Positions 34,345 to 41,079 of a stretch of DNA of 41,079 bases are shown here, piece by piece. How positions within the stretch are numbered: the stretch's first letter is position 1; every line of letters starts with the position of its first letter. Under the pieces are notes generated by a model. That model worked only from the letters and a program-made list of their open reading frames with translations, searched no databases and was not told the DNA's origin. The position numbers were made by a program, and so were the translations under genes. Source of the stretch: Methylobacter sp. BlB1 (GTDB lineage Bacteria; Pseudomonadota; Gammaproteobacteria; Methylococcales; Methylomonadaceae); NCBI RefSeq assembly GCF_015476545.1, contig NZ_JADMKV010000042.1, positions 1 through 41,079 on the forward strand. The letters run 5' to 3'.

Positions 34345-35205
34345 TTAGCAATGCTTATCCAGCCATTCGAAAATTTTCTTCAGGACCTGTGCCCTTTCAT
34401 CGGCTAGATGGTTCAAAAGCTCATGCTTTAATCCATTAAAAATAATTAACGATTTATCGTCGCTGCCCAATTTTTCATACAGTAATTCTGCGCCCGCAGC
34501 TGCCGCAATAGGGTCAGCATCACCATGACAAATTAAGGTGGGAAGTAAAATCCGGTTGGCATTGAGCAAAATATTTTTCTGTGTCAGCTTAAACTCGTGC
34601 AGCCAACTGAGCGAAACGTCTTTAACTATATAAGGATCATGCTTAAAGGCTTCAATAACTAGTGGGTCGTCCGTCAACTCATCGGGATCTATCATATTGG
34701 GAATCTTGACTTGCGGGGCTATTTCCGACAATGCATCGGCAAGAAGACCACCAAAATTGGCAAGCCAGTAGGCAAATTTTAGTGGGCATGAGGAAATCAC
34801 TAATCCGCGTATTTTCGTTGAATATTGCAAGGCATAAGCCAGTGTGACAAGCGTTCCCATGCTGTGGCCAAATAAGAAGACCGGCATTTTTGCGTCTTTA
34901 TTAACAATTTCATCAATAAATCGGGCTAAATCATCGACGTATTCTGTAAATGAATTGATATGCCCTCGCTCGCCGTCAGATTGCCCGAAGCCTCGCTGAT
35001 CAAAGCCGAAACAGCTATACCCTTGAGCCGTAAACGATTGAAAAATGGCTTCATAGCGGCCGATGTGTTCGCCCACACCATGTAGAAACACAATAGATGC
35101 CTTTGATGAAGTGCTGGACAATGTATTAAAAAAGAGAGAAAGATCGTCTCTCGTCTGAAAAAATCCTGTCATTTTAAAATATTGGTATTGATGCCCGCTG
35201 TTCAC
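34345..35205 (-). CDS. Alpha/beta hydrolase, monoacylglycerol lipase / lysophospholipase-like
   Basis: This 286-residue protein has the serine hydrolase 4 pattern: VFLHGVGEHIGRYEAI (oxyanion HG), DQRGFGQSDG, the nucleophile Ser115 in GHSMG, an Asp in CHGDADPI and the catalytic His in NGLKHELLNH. Enzymes of this group cleave monoacylglycerols or lysophospholipids. No signal peptide is seen, so it is probably cytoplasmic. The frame opens at a GTG (35205); an ATG 11 codons later is an alternative and neither has a good ribosome site. It is AT-richer than the siderophore genes. It follows, on one strand, a small membrane protein and a phospholipase A2-like lipoprotein, suggesting a lipid-degradation unit. 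Confidence 0.85.
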   Translation of the reverse strand: MNSGHQYQYFKMTGFFQTRDDLSLFFNTLSSTSSKASIVFLHGVGEHIGRYEAIFQSFTAQGYSCFGFDQRGFGQSDGERGHINSFTEYVDDLARFIDEIVNKDAKMPVFLFGHSMGTLVTLAYALQYSTKIRGLVISSCPLKFAYWLANFGGLLADALSEIAPQVKIPNMIDPDELTDDPLVIEAFKHDPYIVKDVSLSWLHEFKLTQKNILLNANRILLPTLICHGDADPIAAAAGAELLYEKLGSDDKSLIIFNGLKHELLNHLADERAQVLKKIFEWLDKHC

Positions 35206-35228
35206 GGATTAATAAATTGATGTCCGGT

Positions 35229-35600
35229 TTAGGGTTCCTTTTCGGTCTCATCTTTTTTGTCTTCCTTCTCTTTTTCCTTCGTTTTATAAAGATCAATCGA
35301 GATTAAAGCAAAAACAGCAGCCCAAAGTTTGGATGCGATATTCTGTCCATATTGAAAGAAAGCGAAAGAGTCCTTGACGCCATAAGGTAAAAAGATAAAA
35401 AAATACTCCAAAACAAACCACATGGGAGGAAAAATGCCCCAGATTATCAGCAACAGGTATTTGGTTTTTAAGGTGTTTTTTCTGTACAAGATCCATAGCG
35501 TTACTACTACGGCAAGCAGGGCGAAGATTATAAAAGCGTAAATTCCATCCCGAAGTGATCCTTCATAAACGATCCGCAATCCAGGAGCATCATTATTCAT
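35229..35600 (-). CDS. Small membrane protein with charged C-terminal tail
   Basis: This 123-residue protein has a very good ribosome site (GGAGGAAAAAA). Three hydrophobic segments (about 18-38, 47-70 and 85-103) should cross the membrane. The last 20 residues are almost all Lys, Glu and Asp. No family was recognised. It lies between a PLA2-like lipoprotein gene and a lysophospholipase-like gene on the same strand, 23 bases before the latter. It could protect the cell from, or place, the neighbouring lipase; this is inference from position only. Confidence 0.65.
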   Translation of the reverse strand: MNNDAPGLRIVYEGSLRDGIYAFIIFALLAVVVTLWILYRKNTLKTKYLLLIIWGIFPPMWFVLEYFFIFLPYGVKDSFAFFQYGQNIASKLWAAVFALISIDLYKTKEKEKEDKKDETEKEP

Positions 35601-35729
35601 TGATTTTTTCCTCCGAATGCCTGCCAGCTCTGGTCAGAAATAATCATTACTCTCATGCATTAAGTCCGCAGGGACTTTAAGCCGGGATCAGGCTTTAATT
35701 TCTGTTCAATAAAAAACCGTCTGTAACCT

Positions 35730-36305
35730 TCACTTTCTGCTGTTCGATAGATGATGTTCAATAATGTCATGAATTTTAAGTTCTTCCATAAGTTTTTTAA
35801 CCGAAGGCAGAGGTTGGGATTTTTCATAACTCCGGGGCCAGTCATCCCATCCGTAACCCCAGCGCCATGGGGTTGGCAACCAGGGCACTCCGCCTATACG
35901 GGTGCCGGCATAAATAAGACTGCCCATAACCTGCGTTTTGTTTTGCACGCATCGCCTGAGCTCCTGATCTGCTTCTTGGCGATTCTGCACGCTGCCTCCG
36001 CACCAGTAAGCAATATCATGCGCAATACAACAGGCTGCCCATGAGTCATCAAGCCACCGAGAACAGCCATCGGTAGTAAAAATAAAATCAGGTTGCATCT
36101 CTGAACCAACAGAGTCCGGACCTGCACGCTTTTTTCGGCAATAAGCTTCCGCAACCGTCTCAAGCTCATCCCGCATCGGCTTGTTTTTGGTATAAGGTTC
36201 GATAGACAGCCGGGATTCCAAAGTGGTACATCCCGTAAATAGACCGTTCATCAGCAAACACACCAGAAATCTGTTTAGCAATGATATGAAGCGGCTATTT
36301 TTCAT
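35730..36305 (-). CDS. Phospholipase A2-like lipoprotein
   Basis: This 191-residue protein has a signal sequence ending in LFTGC, so Cys26 is the likely lipidated residue. The core DGCSRWLDDSWAACCIAHD carries the phospholipase A2 signature: two adjacent cysteines (92, 93), His96-Asp97 and Tyr100. Asp113 in EADQELRRC fits the second catalytic Asp, and further cysteines (81, 102, 119) could form the usual disulfides. It should hydrolyse the sn-2 ester of phospholipids at the envelope, if active and calcium-loaded. The C-terminal quarter is Trp- and Pro-rich (VPWLPTPWRWGYGWDDWP) and unassigned. Its gene leads two same-strand genes, a membrane protein and a lysophospholipase-like hydrolase. Confidence 0.78.
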   Translation of the reverse strand: MKNSRFISLLNRFLVCLLMNGLFTGCTTLESRLSIEPYTKNKPMRDELETVAEAYCRKKRAGPDSVGSEMQPDFIFTTDGCSRWLDDSWAACCIAHDIAYWCGGSVQNRQEADQELRRCVQNKTQVMGSLIYAGTRIGGVPWLPTPWRWGYGWDDWPRSYEKSQPLPSVKKLMEELKIHDIIEHHLSNSRK

Positions 36306-36424
36306 ATGAGATTTAATGCATGATCATCGGTAACTTTATATGGGTTTAGTCAGATCGAGGCGACAATGTTTCTCGGCCTGCCTACTAAACCATCATGCGC
36401 CAATAAGCAAAAGTCAGAGCAAAA

Positions 36425-37006
36425 TTAACTATTTGATTTGCGAAAATGGTCTGAACTTCTGAGTTTTTCCATTAGTCTGCGGACCAGCAGCCGGGGGCCG
36501 GACAGCCGGATTTTAAACCATTCCTTCACGGACTTGAGCCGGGCGATGATATGCCGATGGATGGCGCTGGACTTGATCTTGTGTATGGCCAGTTCCACCA
36601 GTTCGTACAGTTGCCTGAACCAGCCGAAGGTCATGAGTTGTTGCTTCGAGATGTTAAAGAGCCAGAAGGTGAACGCGGCGATGGGAATTTTGCCGGCATA
36701 CAGCAGCGTGCCGGAGATGATCTGGCCTGTAGCCATCAGCTTCAGCGCGATGATGCCCAGCAGTTCCACTTGCGTGAACAACGCTAAAAAGATGATCAGC
36801 AGCGCATGACGATCGAGCCTGGAAATCATGGCTTCGACTTTCTGTAAAATTTTGAGTCCGTGTATAAAGTTATAAATCGGCTCGGCTATCTTGTCCCAGA
36901 CCAGCTCTTCCAGAACGATATAAATGCCCACCAATAATCCCAAAAAGAGGTCGGCGGTTTTGGCGATGAATTTTTTCAGCATAATTATGATTTCCATAAC
37001 GCTCAT
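36425..37006 (-). CDS. Hypothetical multi-pass membrane protein
   Basis: This 193-residue protein has three or four hydrophobic segments (about 17-34, 68-90, 92-106 and 107-118) and a long basic C-terminal half (AIHRHIIARLKSVKEWFKIR, LLVRRLMEKLR) that would lie in the cytoplasm. The first in-frame starts cluster (ATG at 37006, and two more within nine codons); none has a strong ribosome site, so the true start is unsure. No domain was recognised. It may stand alone: 119 bases separate it from the lipoprotein gene downstream and 69 from the VOC gene upstream. Confidence 0.6.
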   Translation of the reverse strand: MSVMEIIIMLKKFIAKTADLFLGLLVGIYIVLEELVWDKIAEPIYNFIHGLKILQKVEAMISRLDRHALLIIFLALFTQVELLGIIALKLMATGQIISGTLLYAGKIPIAAFTFWLFNISKQQLMTFGWFRQLYELVELAIHKIKSSAIHRHIIARLKSVKEWFKIRLSGPRLLVRRLMEKLRSSDHFRKSNS

Positions 37007-37075
37007 TATCAGCGGTTAATTGTATAGCAATTAACTGCAATCAACACAGGAGCTGGGGCAGAGACGACATCGGCC

Positions 37076-37546
37076 TTATCCGCATTGCGCACTGAAAAGC
37101 GCTTCGGCGCGCCTGCTGATCTCTTCATGCGACAGGTCTTCGATGCGCGAAGCCAGATACCAGATATGCCCGAAAGGGTCTTGCAGGACGCCGGTCCGGT
37201 CGCCGTAAAACTGATCCAGCAAGGGGCTGATGACTTTCGCCCCGGCATCGACGGCCTTCGCAAATTGCGTATCGACATCTTCCACATATAAATACAGGCC
37301 GACGGATGAGCCGCCCGGCGCTTGGGGACTGAGCAGCGGGCTTCGGCTGCAGGCTTCGGACAACATGAAAGATGAGTCGCCGATCCTGATTTCCGCATGC
37401 CCGATCTCGCCGTCTGGCGTAACTAGCCGGAACACTTCGGCCGCATCGAACGCGCGCTTGTAGAACTCGATGGCTTCAGTTGCGCCTTCAATGCACAGAT
37501 AAGGGGTGATGCTGTGGTAACCGTCGGGGATGGGGCTGACTGTCAT
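37076..37546 (-). CDS. VOC / glyoxalase-like protein of the PhnB type
   Basis: This 156-residue protein has the beta-alpha-beta-beta-beta repeats of the vicinal oxygen chelate fold: SITPYLCIEGATEAIEFYKRAF, AEIRIGDSSFMLSEA, YLYVEDVDTQFAKAVDAGAK and GVLQDPFGHIWYLASR. PhnB-like members are mostly uncharacterised; binding of metal or aromatic ligands is possible. AAGGAGAATA is upstream of its ATG. Nothing nearby points to a substrate. Confidence 0.85.
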   Translation of the reverse strand: MTVSPIPDGYHSITPYLCIEGATEAIEFYKRAFDAAEVFRLVTPDGEIGHAEIRIGDSSFMLSEACSRSPLLSPQAPGGSSVGLYLYVEDVDTQFAKAVDAGAKVISPLLDQFYGDRTGVLQDPFGHIWYLASRIEDLSHEEISRRAEALFSAQCG

Positions 37547-37687
37547 GACTATTCTCCTTCCGAAATGAACATACCGGACCGCTTGATATGGCCGGAAGCG
37601 GACGAGGGCAGCCTACGCCAACTCGTCATTATTAATGCCTTAGACCTCATTTCCGGGCTTTGTTGCCTTTAAGTTCGCAAACAAAGG

Positions 37688-38158
37688 CTACAAGTGATGC
37701 AGTGGCAAGACGGTCGTATCGATGGCCTTGCGCAATACGAAACTGGATTGTACGCCGCTGACGCCGTCGATGCGGGTCAGTTTGCCGAGCAGGAATTCCT
37801 GATAATGATCCATGTCCGGAACGATCACTTTCAACAGATAATCCGCGGACTGGCCGGTGATCAGGTAGCATTCGAGCACTTCGGGCCAGGCGCTGACAAG
37901 GGCTTCGAAGTTTTCGAACCGTTCCGGCGTGTGCAGGTCCATGCTGACCTGAACTACAGCGGTCAGCTTCAGTTGCAGCTTGGCCTGATTCAGCAGGGTC
38001 ACATGGCGGTCGATGAAGCCGCCGTCTTCGAGCTGTTTGACTCGTCTTGAGCAGGGCGAGGGCGAAAGCCCTATCTTGTCAGCCAGTTCCAGATTGGAAA
38101 TGCGGGCGTTTTTTTGTATTTCATCCAGAATGCGTCGGTCTGTTCTATCTAGTTTCAT
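37688..38158 (-). CDS. Lrp/AsnC-family transcriptional regulator
   Basis: This 156-residue protein has an N-terminal winged helix (DRTDRRILDEIQKNARISNL, ELADKIGLSPSPCSRRVKQL) and a C-terminal RAM ligand-binding domain (AVVQVSMDLHTPERFENFEALVSAWP pattern, YLITGQSADYLLKV). Family members bind amino acids and act as octamers on palindromic DNA. It is transcribed away from a 2-isopropylmalate synthase gene, with a perfect palindrome between, so control of leucine synthesis in response to leucine is likely but inferred. Confidence 0.93.
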   Translation of the reverse strand: MKLDRTDRRILDEIQKNARISNLELADKIGLSPSPCSRRVKQLEDGGFIDRHVTLLNQAKLQLKLTAVVQVSMDLHTPERFENFEALVSAWPEVLECYLITGQSADYLLKVIVPDMDHYQEFLLGKLTRIDGVSGVQSSFVLRKAIDTTVLPLHHL

Positions 38159-38228
38159 AACAATTCAGCAGGGTCGTTTTCGGATTTAGGCAATGGCGGA
38201 AATGATTATACAAACAGATGATGATCAG

Positions 38229-38245
38229 TAAGCAATAATTGCTTA
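38229..38245. promoter_or_regulatory. Perfect 17-base palindrome, candidate Lrp/AsnC operator
   Basis: TAAGCAATAATTGCTTA at 38229-38245 is an exact palindrome around one central base. It lies in the 181-base divergent gap between the Lrp/AsnC gene and leuA, about 70 bases from the regulator's start and 95 from leuA. Length and AT-rich centre fit Lrp-family operators. A possible minus-10 for leuA, TATACT, is at 38297-38302. Confidence 0.6.
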
Positions 38246-38339
38246 AAAAGCTGTTTTTGCCGGCATATTGGCAATCATTCGCTCAAGCCTTTTCCCTATA
38301 CTGTGGCTTCATTTAACGATAATTGAGCGAGGAGGCATT

Positions 38340-39992
38340 ATGAATACAGCACAGCGAGCGGTTTTCGATCATCATAAGTACGAGCCTTGTCCAGTCATCA
38401 GCCTGCCGCAACGGCAGTGGCCCGACCGGCGGATTGAACAGGCGCCCATCTGGTGCAGCGAGGATCTGCGCGACGGCAATCAGGCGCTGATCAATCCCTT
38501 GACCATCGAGCAGAAAACGGCTTTCTTCAAGCTCCTGGTCCGGATCGGTTTCAAGGAGATCGCCGTCGGCTTTCCTTCGGCCTCGCAGACCGATTATGAC
38601 TTTATCCGCCTGCTGATCGAGCAGCGGCTGATACCGGACGATGTCGCGGTATCGGTGCTGATGCCGGCGCGCGAAGCGTTGATCCGGCGCAGTTTCGAGG
38701 CTTTAAAAGGCGCAAAACGGGCCATCATGCATTTTTATAATTCCACGTCCAGAGCGCAGCGCGAGCAGGTCTTCAAGATGGATAAGGACGGCATCATCGC
38801 GCTGGCCGTGGATGGCGCACGCGTGATGAAGGAATGCGTTGCGGCGCAGCCGGAGACCGCGTGGCAGTTTCAGTATTCGCCGGAGAGCTTTACCGCGACG
38901 GAACCTGATTTCGCCGTGGAAATCTGCAACGCCGTCGCCGATGTCTGGCAGCCGACGCCCGAGTGGCCGATTATCTTCAACTTGCCGTCGACGGTTGAAG
39001 TCTCGACGCCGAATGTCTACGCCGACCAGATCGAATGGTTCAGCACGCATATCCGGCATCGCGAGGCGGTCATCATCAGCCTGCATACCCACAACGACCG
39101 GGGCTGCGCGGTAGCGGCCGCCGAACTGGGGCTCATGGCCGGCGCCCAGCGCGTCGAGGGCACGCTGTTCGGCAACGGCGAGCGCACCGGCAATGCCGAT
39201 ATCATGGTCATGGCCATGAATCTGTACAGCCAGGGCGTCGATCCCGAGCTGGATTTTTCCGACCTGGGCTCGATCAGCCGCCAGGTCAGCCAGTTAAACC
39301 AGATTGCCGTGCATCCGCGCCATCCCTACGCGGGCGATCTGGTGTTCACGGCTTTCTCGGGCAGCCATCAGGATGCGATCAAGAAATGCCTTGAAGCCCG
39401 CCGGCCGGGGCAGCCGTGGAACGTCGCCTATCTGCCCATCGACCCGGCCGATGTCGGACGCGATTACCAGGCGGTCATCCGCATCAACAGCCAGTCCGGC
39501 AAAGGCGGCGCCGCTTATATCATCGAGCGGGAACTGGGCCTGCAACTGCCGCGCTGGCTGCAGATTGAATTCAGCCAGATCGTGCAGCGCCGGACCGAAG
39601 CAGAGGCCCAGGAGATAAGCGCGCAGCAGCTGGTGGCCTTGTTCGAGCAGACCTATCTTGCCGTGCAGCCGGTTTACCAACTGGCCGGATTTCATCTCGA
39701 TCACGACCAGCATGAGACGATTTCTGCGCGTCTGGTTTCGGGCGCAGGCGAGATAACGGTGGCAGGAACCGGCAACGGCGCGCTGGATGCGTTTGTCAAC
39801 GCGCTGGAACGGCAGTTGGGCCAGGTTATCGAAATTACCGACTACCACGAGCACGCCATAACGGCCGGTAGCGATGCCAAGGCGGCTTGTTATGTCCGGC
39901 TCAAATACAACGGCGGGGCGCATACCGGCATAGCCTGCCATGACGATATCGTTACCGCTTCGCTGAATGCCGTTTTAAGGCCTATCCGTTAG
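38340..39992 (+). CDS. 2-Isopropylmalate synthase, long (type II) form
   Basis: The ATG at 38340 with GAGGAGG upstream gives 550 residues; the open frame reaches 38268 without support. It condenses 2-oxoisovalerate with acetyl-CoA in the first step of leucine synthesis. The HMGL-like barrel has metal-binding Asp45 in LRDGNQAL and His249/His251 in SLHTHNDRGCA, followed by VEGTLFGNGERTGN. The C-terminal LeuA dimer/allosteric domain holds SARLVSGAGEITVAGTGNGALDAFVNAL and YVRLKYNGGAHTGI. The length and N-terminal extension (PVISLPQRQWPDR) are those of the long form found in yeasts, actinobacteria and some proteobacteria. Leucine probably inhibits it at the C-terminal domain. Its end overlaps the AraC gene by four bases convergently. 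Confidence 0.94.
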   Translation: MNTAQRAVFDHHKYEPCPVISLPQRQWPDRRIEQAPIWCSEDLRDGNQALINPLTIEQKTAFFKLLVRIGFKEIAVGFPSASQTDYDFIRLLIEQRLIPDDVAVSVLMPAREALIRRSFEALKGAKRAIMHFYNSTSRAQREQVFKMDKDGIIALAVDGARVMKECVAAQPETAWQFQYSPESFTATEPDFAVEICNAVADVWQPTPEWPIIFNLPSTVEVSTPNVYADQIEWFSTHIRHREAVIISLHTHNDRGCAVAAAELGLMAGAQRVEGTLFGNGERTGNADIMVMAMNLYSQGVDPELDFSDLGSISRQVSQLNQIAVHPRHPYAGDLVFTAFSGSHQDAIKKCLEARRPGQPWNVAYLPIDPADVGRDYQAVIRINSQSGKGGAAYIIERELGLQLPRWLQIEFSQIVQRRTEAEAQEISAQQLVALFEQTYLAVQPVYQLAGFHLDHDQHETISARLVSGAGEITVAGTGNGALDAFVNALERQLGQVIEITDYHEHAITAGSDAKAACYVRLKYNGGAHTGIACHDDIVTASLNAVLRPIR

Positions 39993-40993
39993 GCTTTCGG
40001 CTGCTGCCGGTATTCTGTCGGCGAGCAGCCGAAGCGCTGCCTGAACGCGCGGCTGAAGTGCGACAAATCGTTGAAACCCCAACGGAATGCGATGTCGGAA
40101 AGCCGATGGCCTGCATGGACCGGGTCAATCAGGTCTTTCCGGCAGTTTTCGAGCCGCCGCTGCCAGATATAGCGCATCAGGGAAGTGTCTTCGTTCTTAA
40201 ACAGATCATTGATATAGCGCGGCGACAAGCCGACGCCGCCGGCGACCCGCGCGGTATCCAGATCCGGATTGGCAAGATGGCGTTCGATGAATGCCTTGAC
40301 TCTGTTCAGCGCGATGGAACGGCTTCTGGACACGTTGAAGTTTGCCGGGCGCACAGAGGCCAACGCCAATGTCAGCAGATCAAGGGAATGATCGGCCAGC
40401 GCGGAAAATTCCTGCGCATTCAATTGGCCGGTCTGGCTCGCAGCAGTGCGGATGAAATTGGCCGCCACGGAACCGATGCCTTTATTGCCGGGGATACGCA
40501 GTGCCGTGCAATGCTCAATGCCGGCTATTCTGTCCCTGAGCATCGGCCTTGGGACCGAAACGATCAGTTTCGAAAAGTGCTGCGGGCAGTGTATGCGATG
40601 GGGCTGCGTGGCGTCGTAAAGCGTCATATCCCCCGGCTGCAGAACAACGGTTTTGCCATTTTGCTCCAGCAGGTAGCCGCCTGAGAGCAGGATAACCGCA
40701 AAGTAGGTATCCTGACTCACCAAATGCGGCTCGCGCGGTAGCCGCTCCAGGCAAATGGCGCTCGACCGTATGGTGGACAGGCGCAAATTCTGCCACGGGT
40801 ATATCGTCATTTCATTGAACAGGCTGCCGTCGGCCGGCGGTGTGACTTCGACATTGGCATATTCCCGCCCTATCACTTCGCGCAGCCATTCATGCCGCTC
40901 TCGCGCCGGGAGATCAGCGGTCGATAGCTTGATTTCCGGTATCATGCCTGAATCTTTTGAGGGCTCCGAGGCTATCGGGCCATGAATATCCAT
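39989..40993 (-). CDS. AraC-family transcriptional regulator
   Basis: The ATG at 40993 with AGGAG eight bases upstream gives 334 residues, two fewer than the TTG start. The N-terminal two thirds form a cupin-like ligand-binding domain of the AraC_binding_2 type (YFAVILLSGGYLLEQNGKTV, PGDMTLYDATQPHRI). The C-terminal double helix-turn-helix (about 230-330) has IERHLANPDLDTARVAGGVG, YINDLFKNE and LSDIAFRWGFNDLSHFSRAF. Regulators of this build often control catabolic genes for aromatic or other small ligands. The target would be upstream of 41079, outside the window, or its own gene. Confidence 0.92.
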   Translation of the reverse strand: MDIHGPIASEPSKDSGMIPEIKLSTADLPARERHEWLREVIGREYANVEVTPPADGSLFNEMTIYPWQNLRLSTIRSSAICLERLPREPHLVSQDTYFAVILLSGGYLLEQNGKTVVLQPGDMTLYDATQPHRIHCPQHFSKLIVSVPRPMLRDRIAGIEHCTALRIPGNKGIGSVAANFIRTAASQTGQLNAQEFSALADHSLDLLTLALASVRPANFNVSRSRSIALNRVKAFIERHLANPDLDTARVAGGVGLSPRYINDLFKNEDTSLMRYIWQRRLENCRKDLIDPVHAGHRLSDIAFRWGFNDLSHFSRAFRQRFGCSPTEYRQQPKA

Positions 40994-41079
40994 AATCAAA
41001 ACTCCTAACTGATGTTACGCAGTAAGTTGAATTCAGATCGGTTTAGCAAAGTGTCGCTAGCGCGACGGTTGTGTTAATC

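Noticed and set aside
34345-37006. Reading the lipase genes as a phage or type VI effector island
   Set aside because: No phage, Rhs, VgrG or PAAR gene lies nearby; only the PLA2 motif and composition hint at transfer.

Overview
The window is a 41 kb piece of a Gram-negative chromosome. Outer-membrane TonB-dependent receptors, a TonB-ExbB-ExbD set, FecI/FecR signalling and gene style point to a gammaproteobacterium. A methanotroph-like (Methylococcales) host is my guess from overall gene content; no methane-oxidation marker lies in the window, so the lineage is inference only.

Layout. (1) 1-3.9 kb: secreted proteins. These are a small Cys-rich exported protein, a subtilisin-like S8 protease, and a paralogue that keeps the signal peptide and propeptide-like domain but has a different, non-catalytic C-terminal half. 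(2) 3.9-7.7 kb, minus strand: an exported GH3 beta-glucosidase followed by a glucose/galactose-type MFS transporter, separated by paired palindromes. (3) 8.2-34.1 kb: a long metallophore-type locus. It holds a one-module NRPS with a defective condensation motif and no thioesterase, and an adenylation-domain remnant just after it. Next come a TonB receptor with signalling domain, a PepSY membrane protein, an Sfp-type phosphopantetheinyl transferase, a hybrid sensor kinase and an MbtH protein. A FecI-FecR-receptor trio, an exported DJ-1/PfpI protein resembling isocyanide hydratase, a second FecI, a penicillin-acylase-family protein, a second FecR, and TonB-ExbB-ExbD follow. (4) 34.2-37.5 kb, minus strand: AT-richer genes, including a phospholipase A2-like lipoprotein, a small membrane protein and a lysophospholipase-like hydrolase, then a further membrane protein and a VOC protein. 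(5) 37.7-41 kb: an Lrp/AsnC regulator divergent from a long-form 2-isopropylmalate synthase, with a perfect 17-base palindrome between them, and an AraC-type regulator that overlaps the end of leuA convergently.

How the genes may work together. The NRPS needs the phosphopantetheinyl transferase to load its carrier domain and usually MbtH to support adenylation; both are present. Two receptors, two ECF sigma factors and two FecR proteins would make two cell-surface signalling circuits. One is an intact operon-like trio; the other is scattered, with its sigma and anti-sigma genes divergent and separated by an acylase gene and a MITE-like element. The TonB-ExbB-ExbD genes would energise both receptors. 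The acylase, the isocyanide-hydratase-like protein and the PepSY protein are candidates for processing or metal release in or at the periplasm. The NRPS looks either decayed or dependent on partners outside the window.

Dispersed repeats (a MITE-like family with ends close to AGGACTTACGCA, a TGTAGGGTACG inverted repeat, accacgaag segments and GGACGGGG palindromes) suggest past rearrangement. No tRNA, rRNA, CRISPR array or intact transposase was seen.
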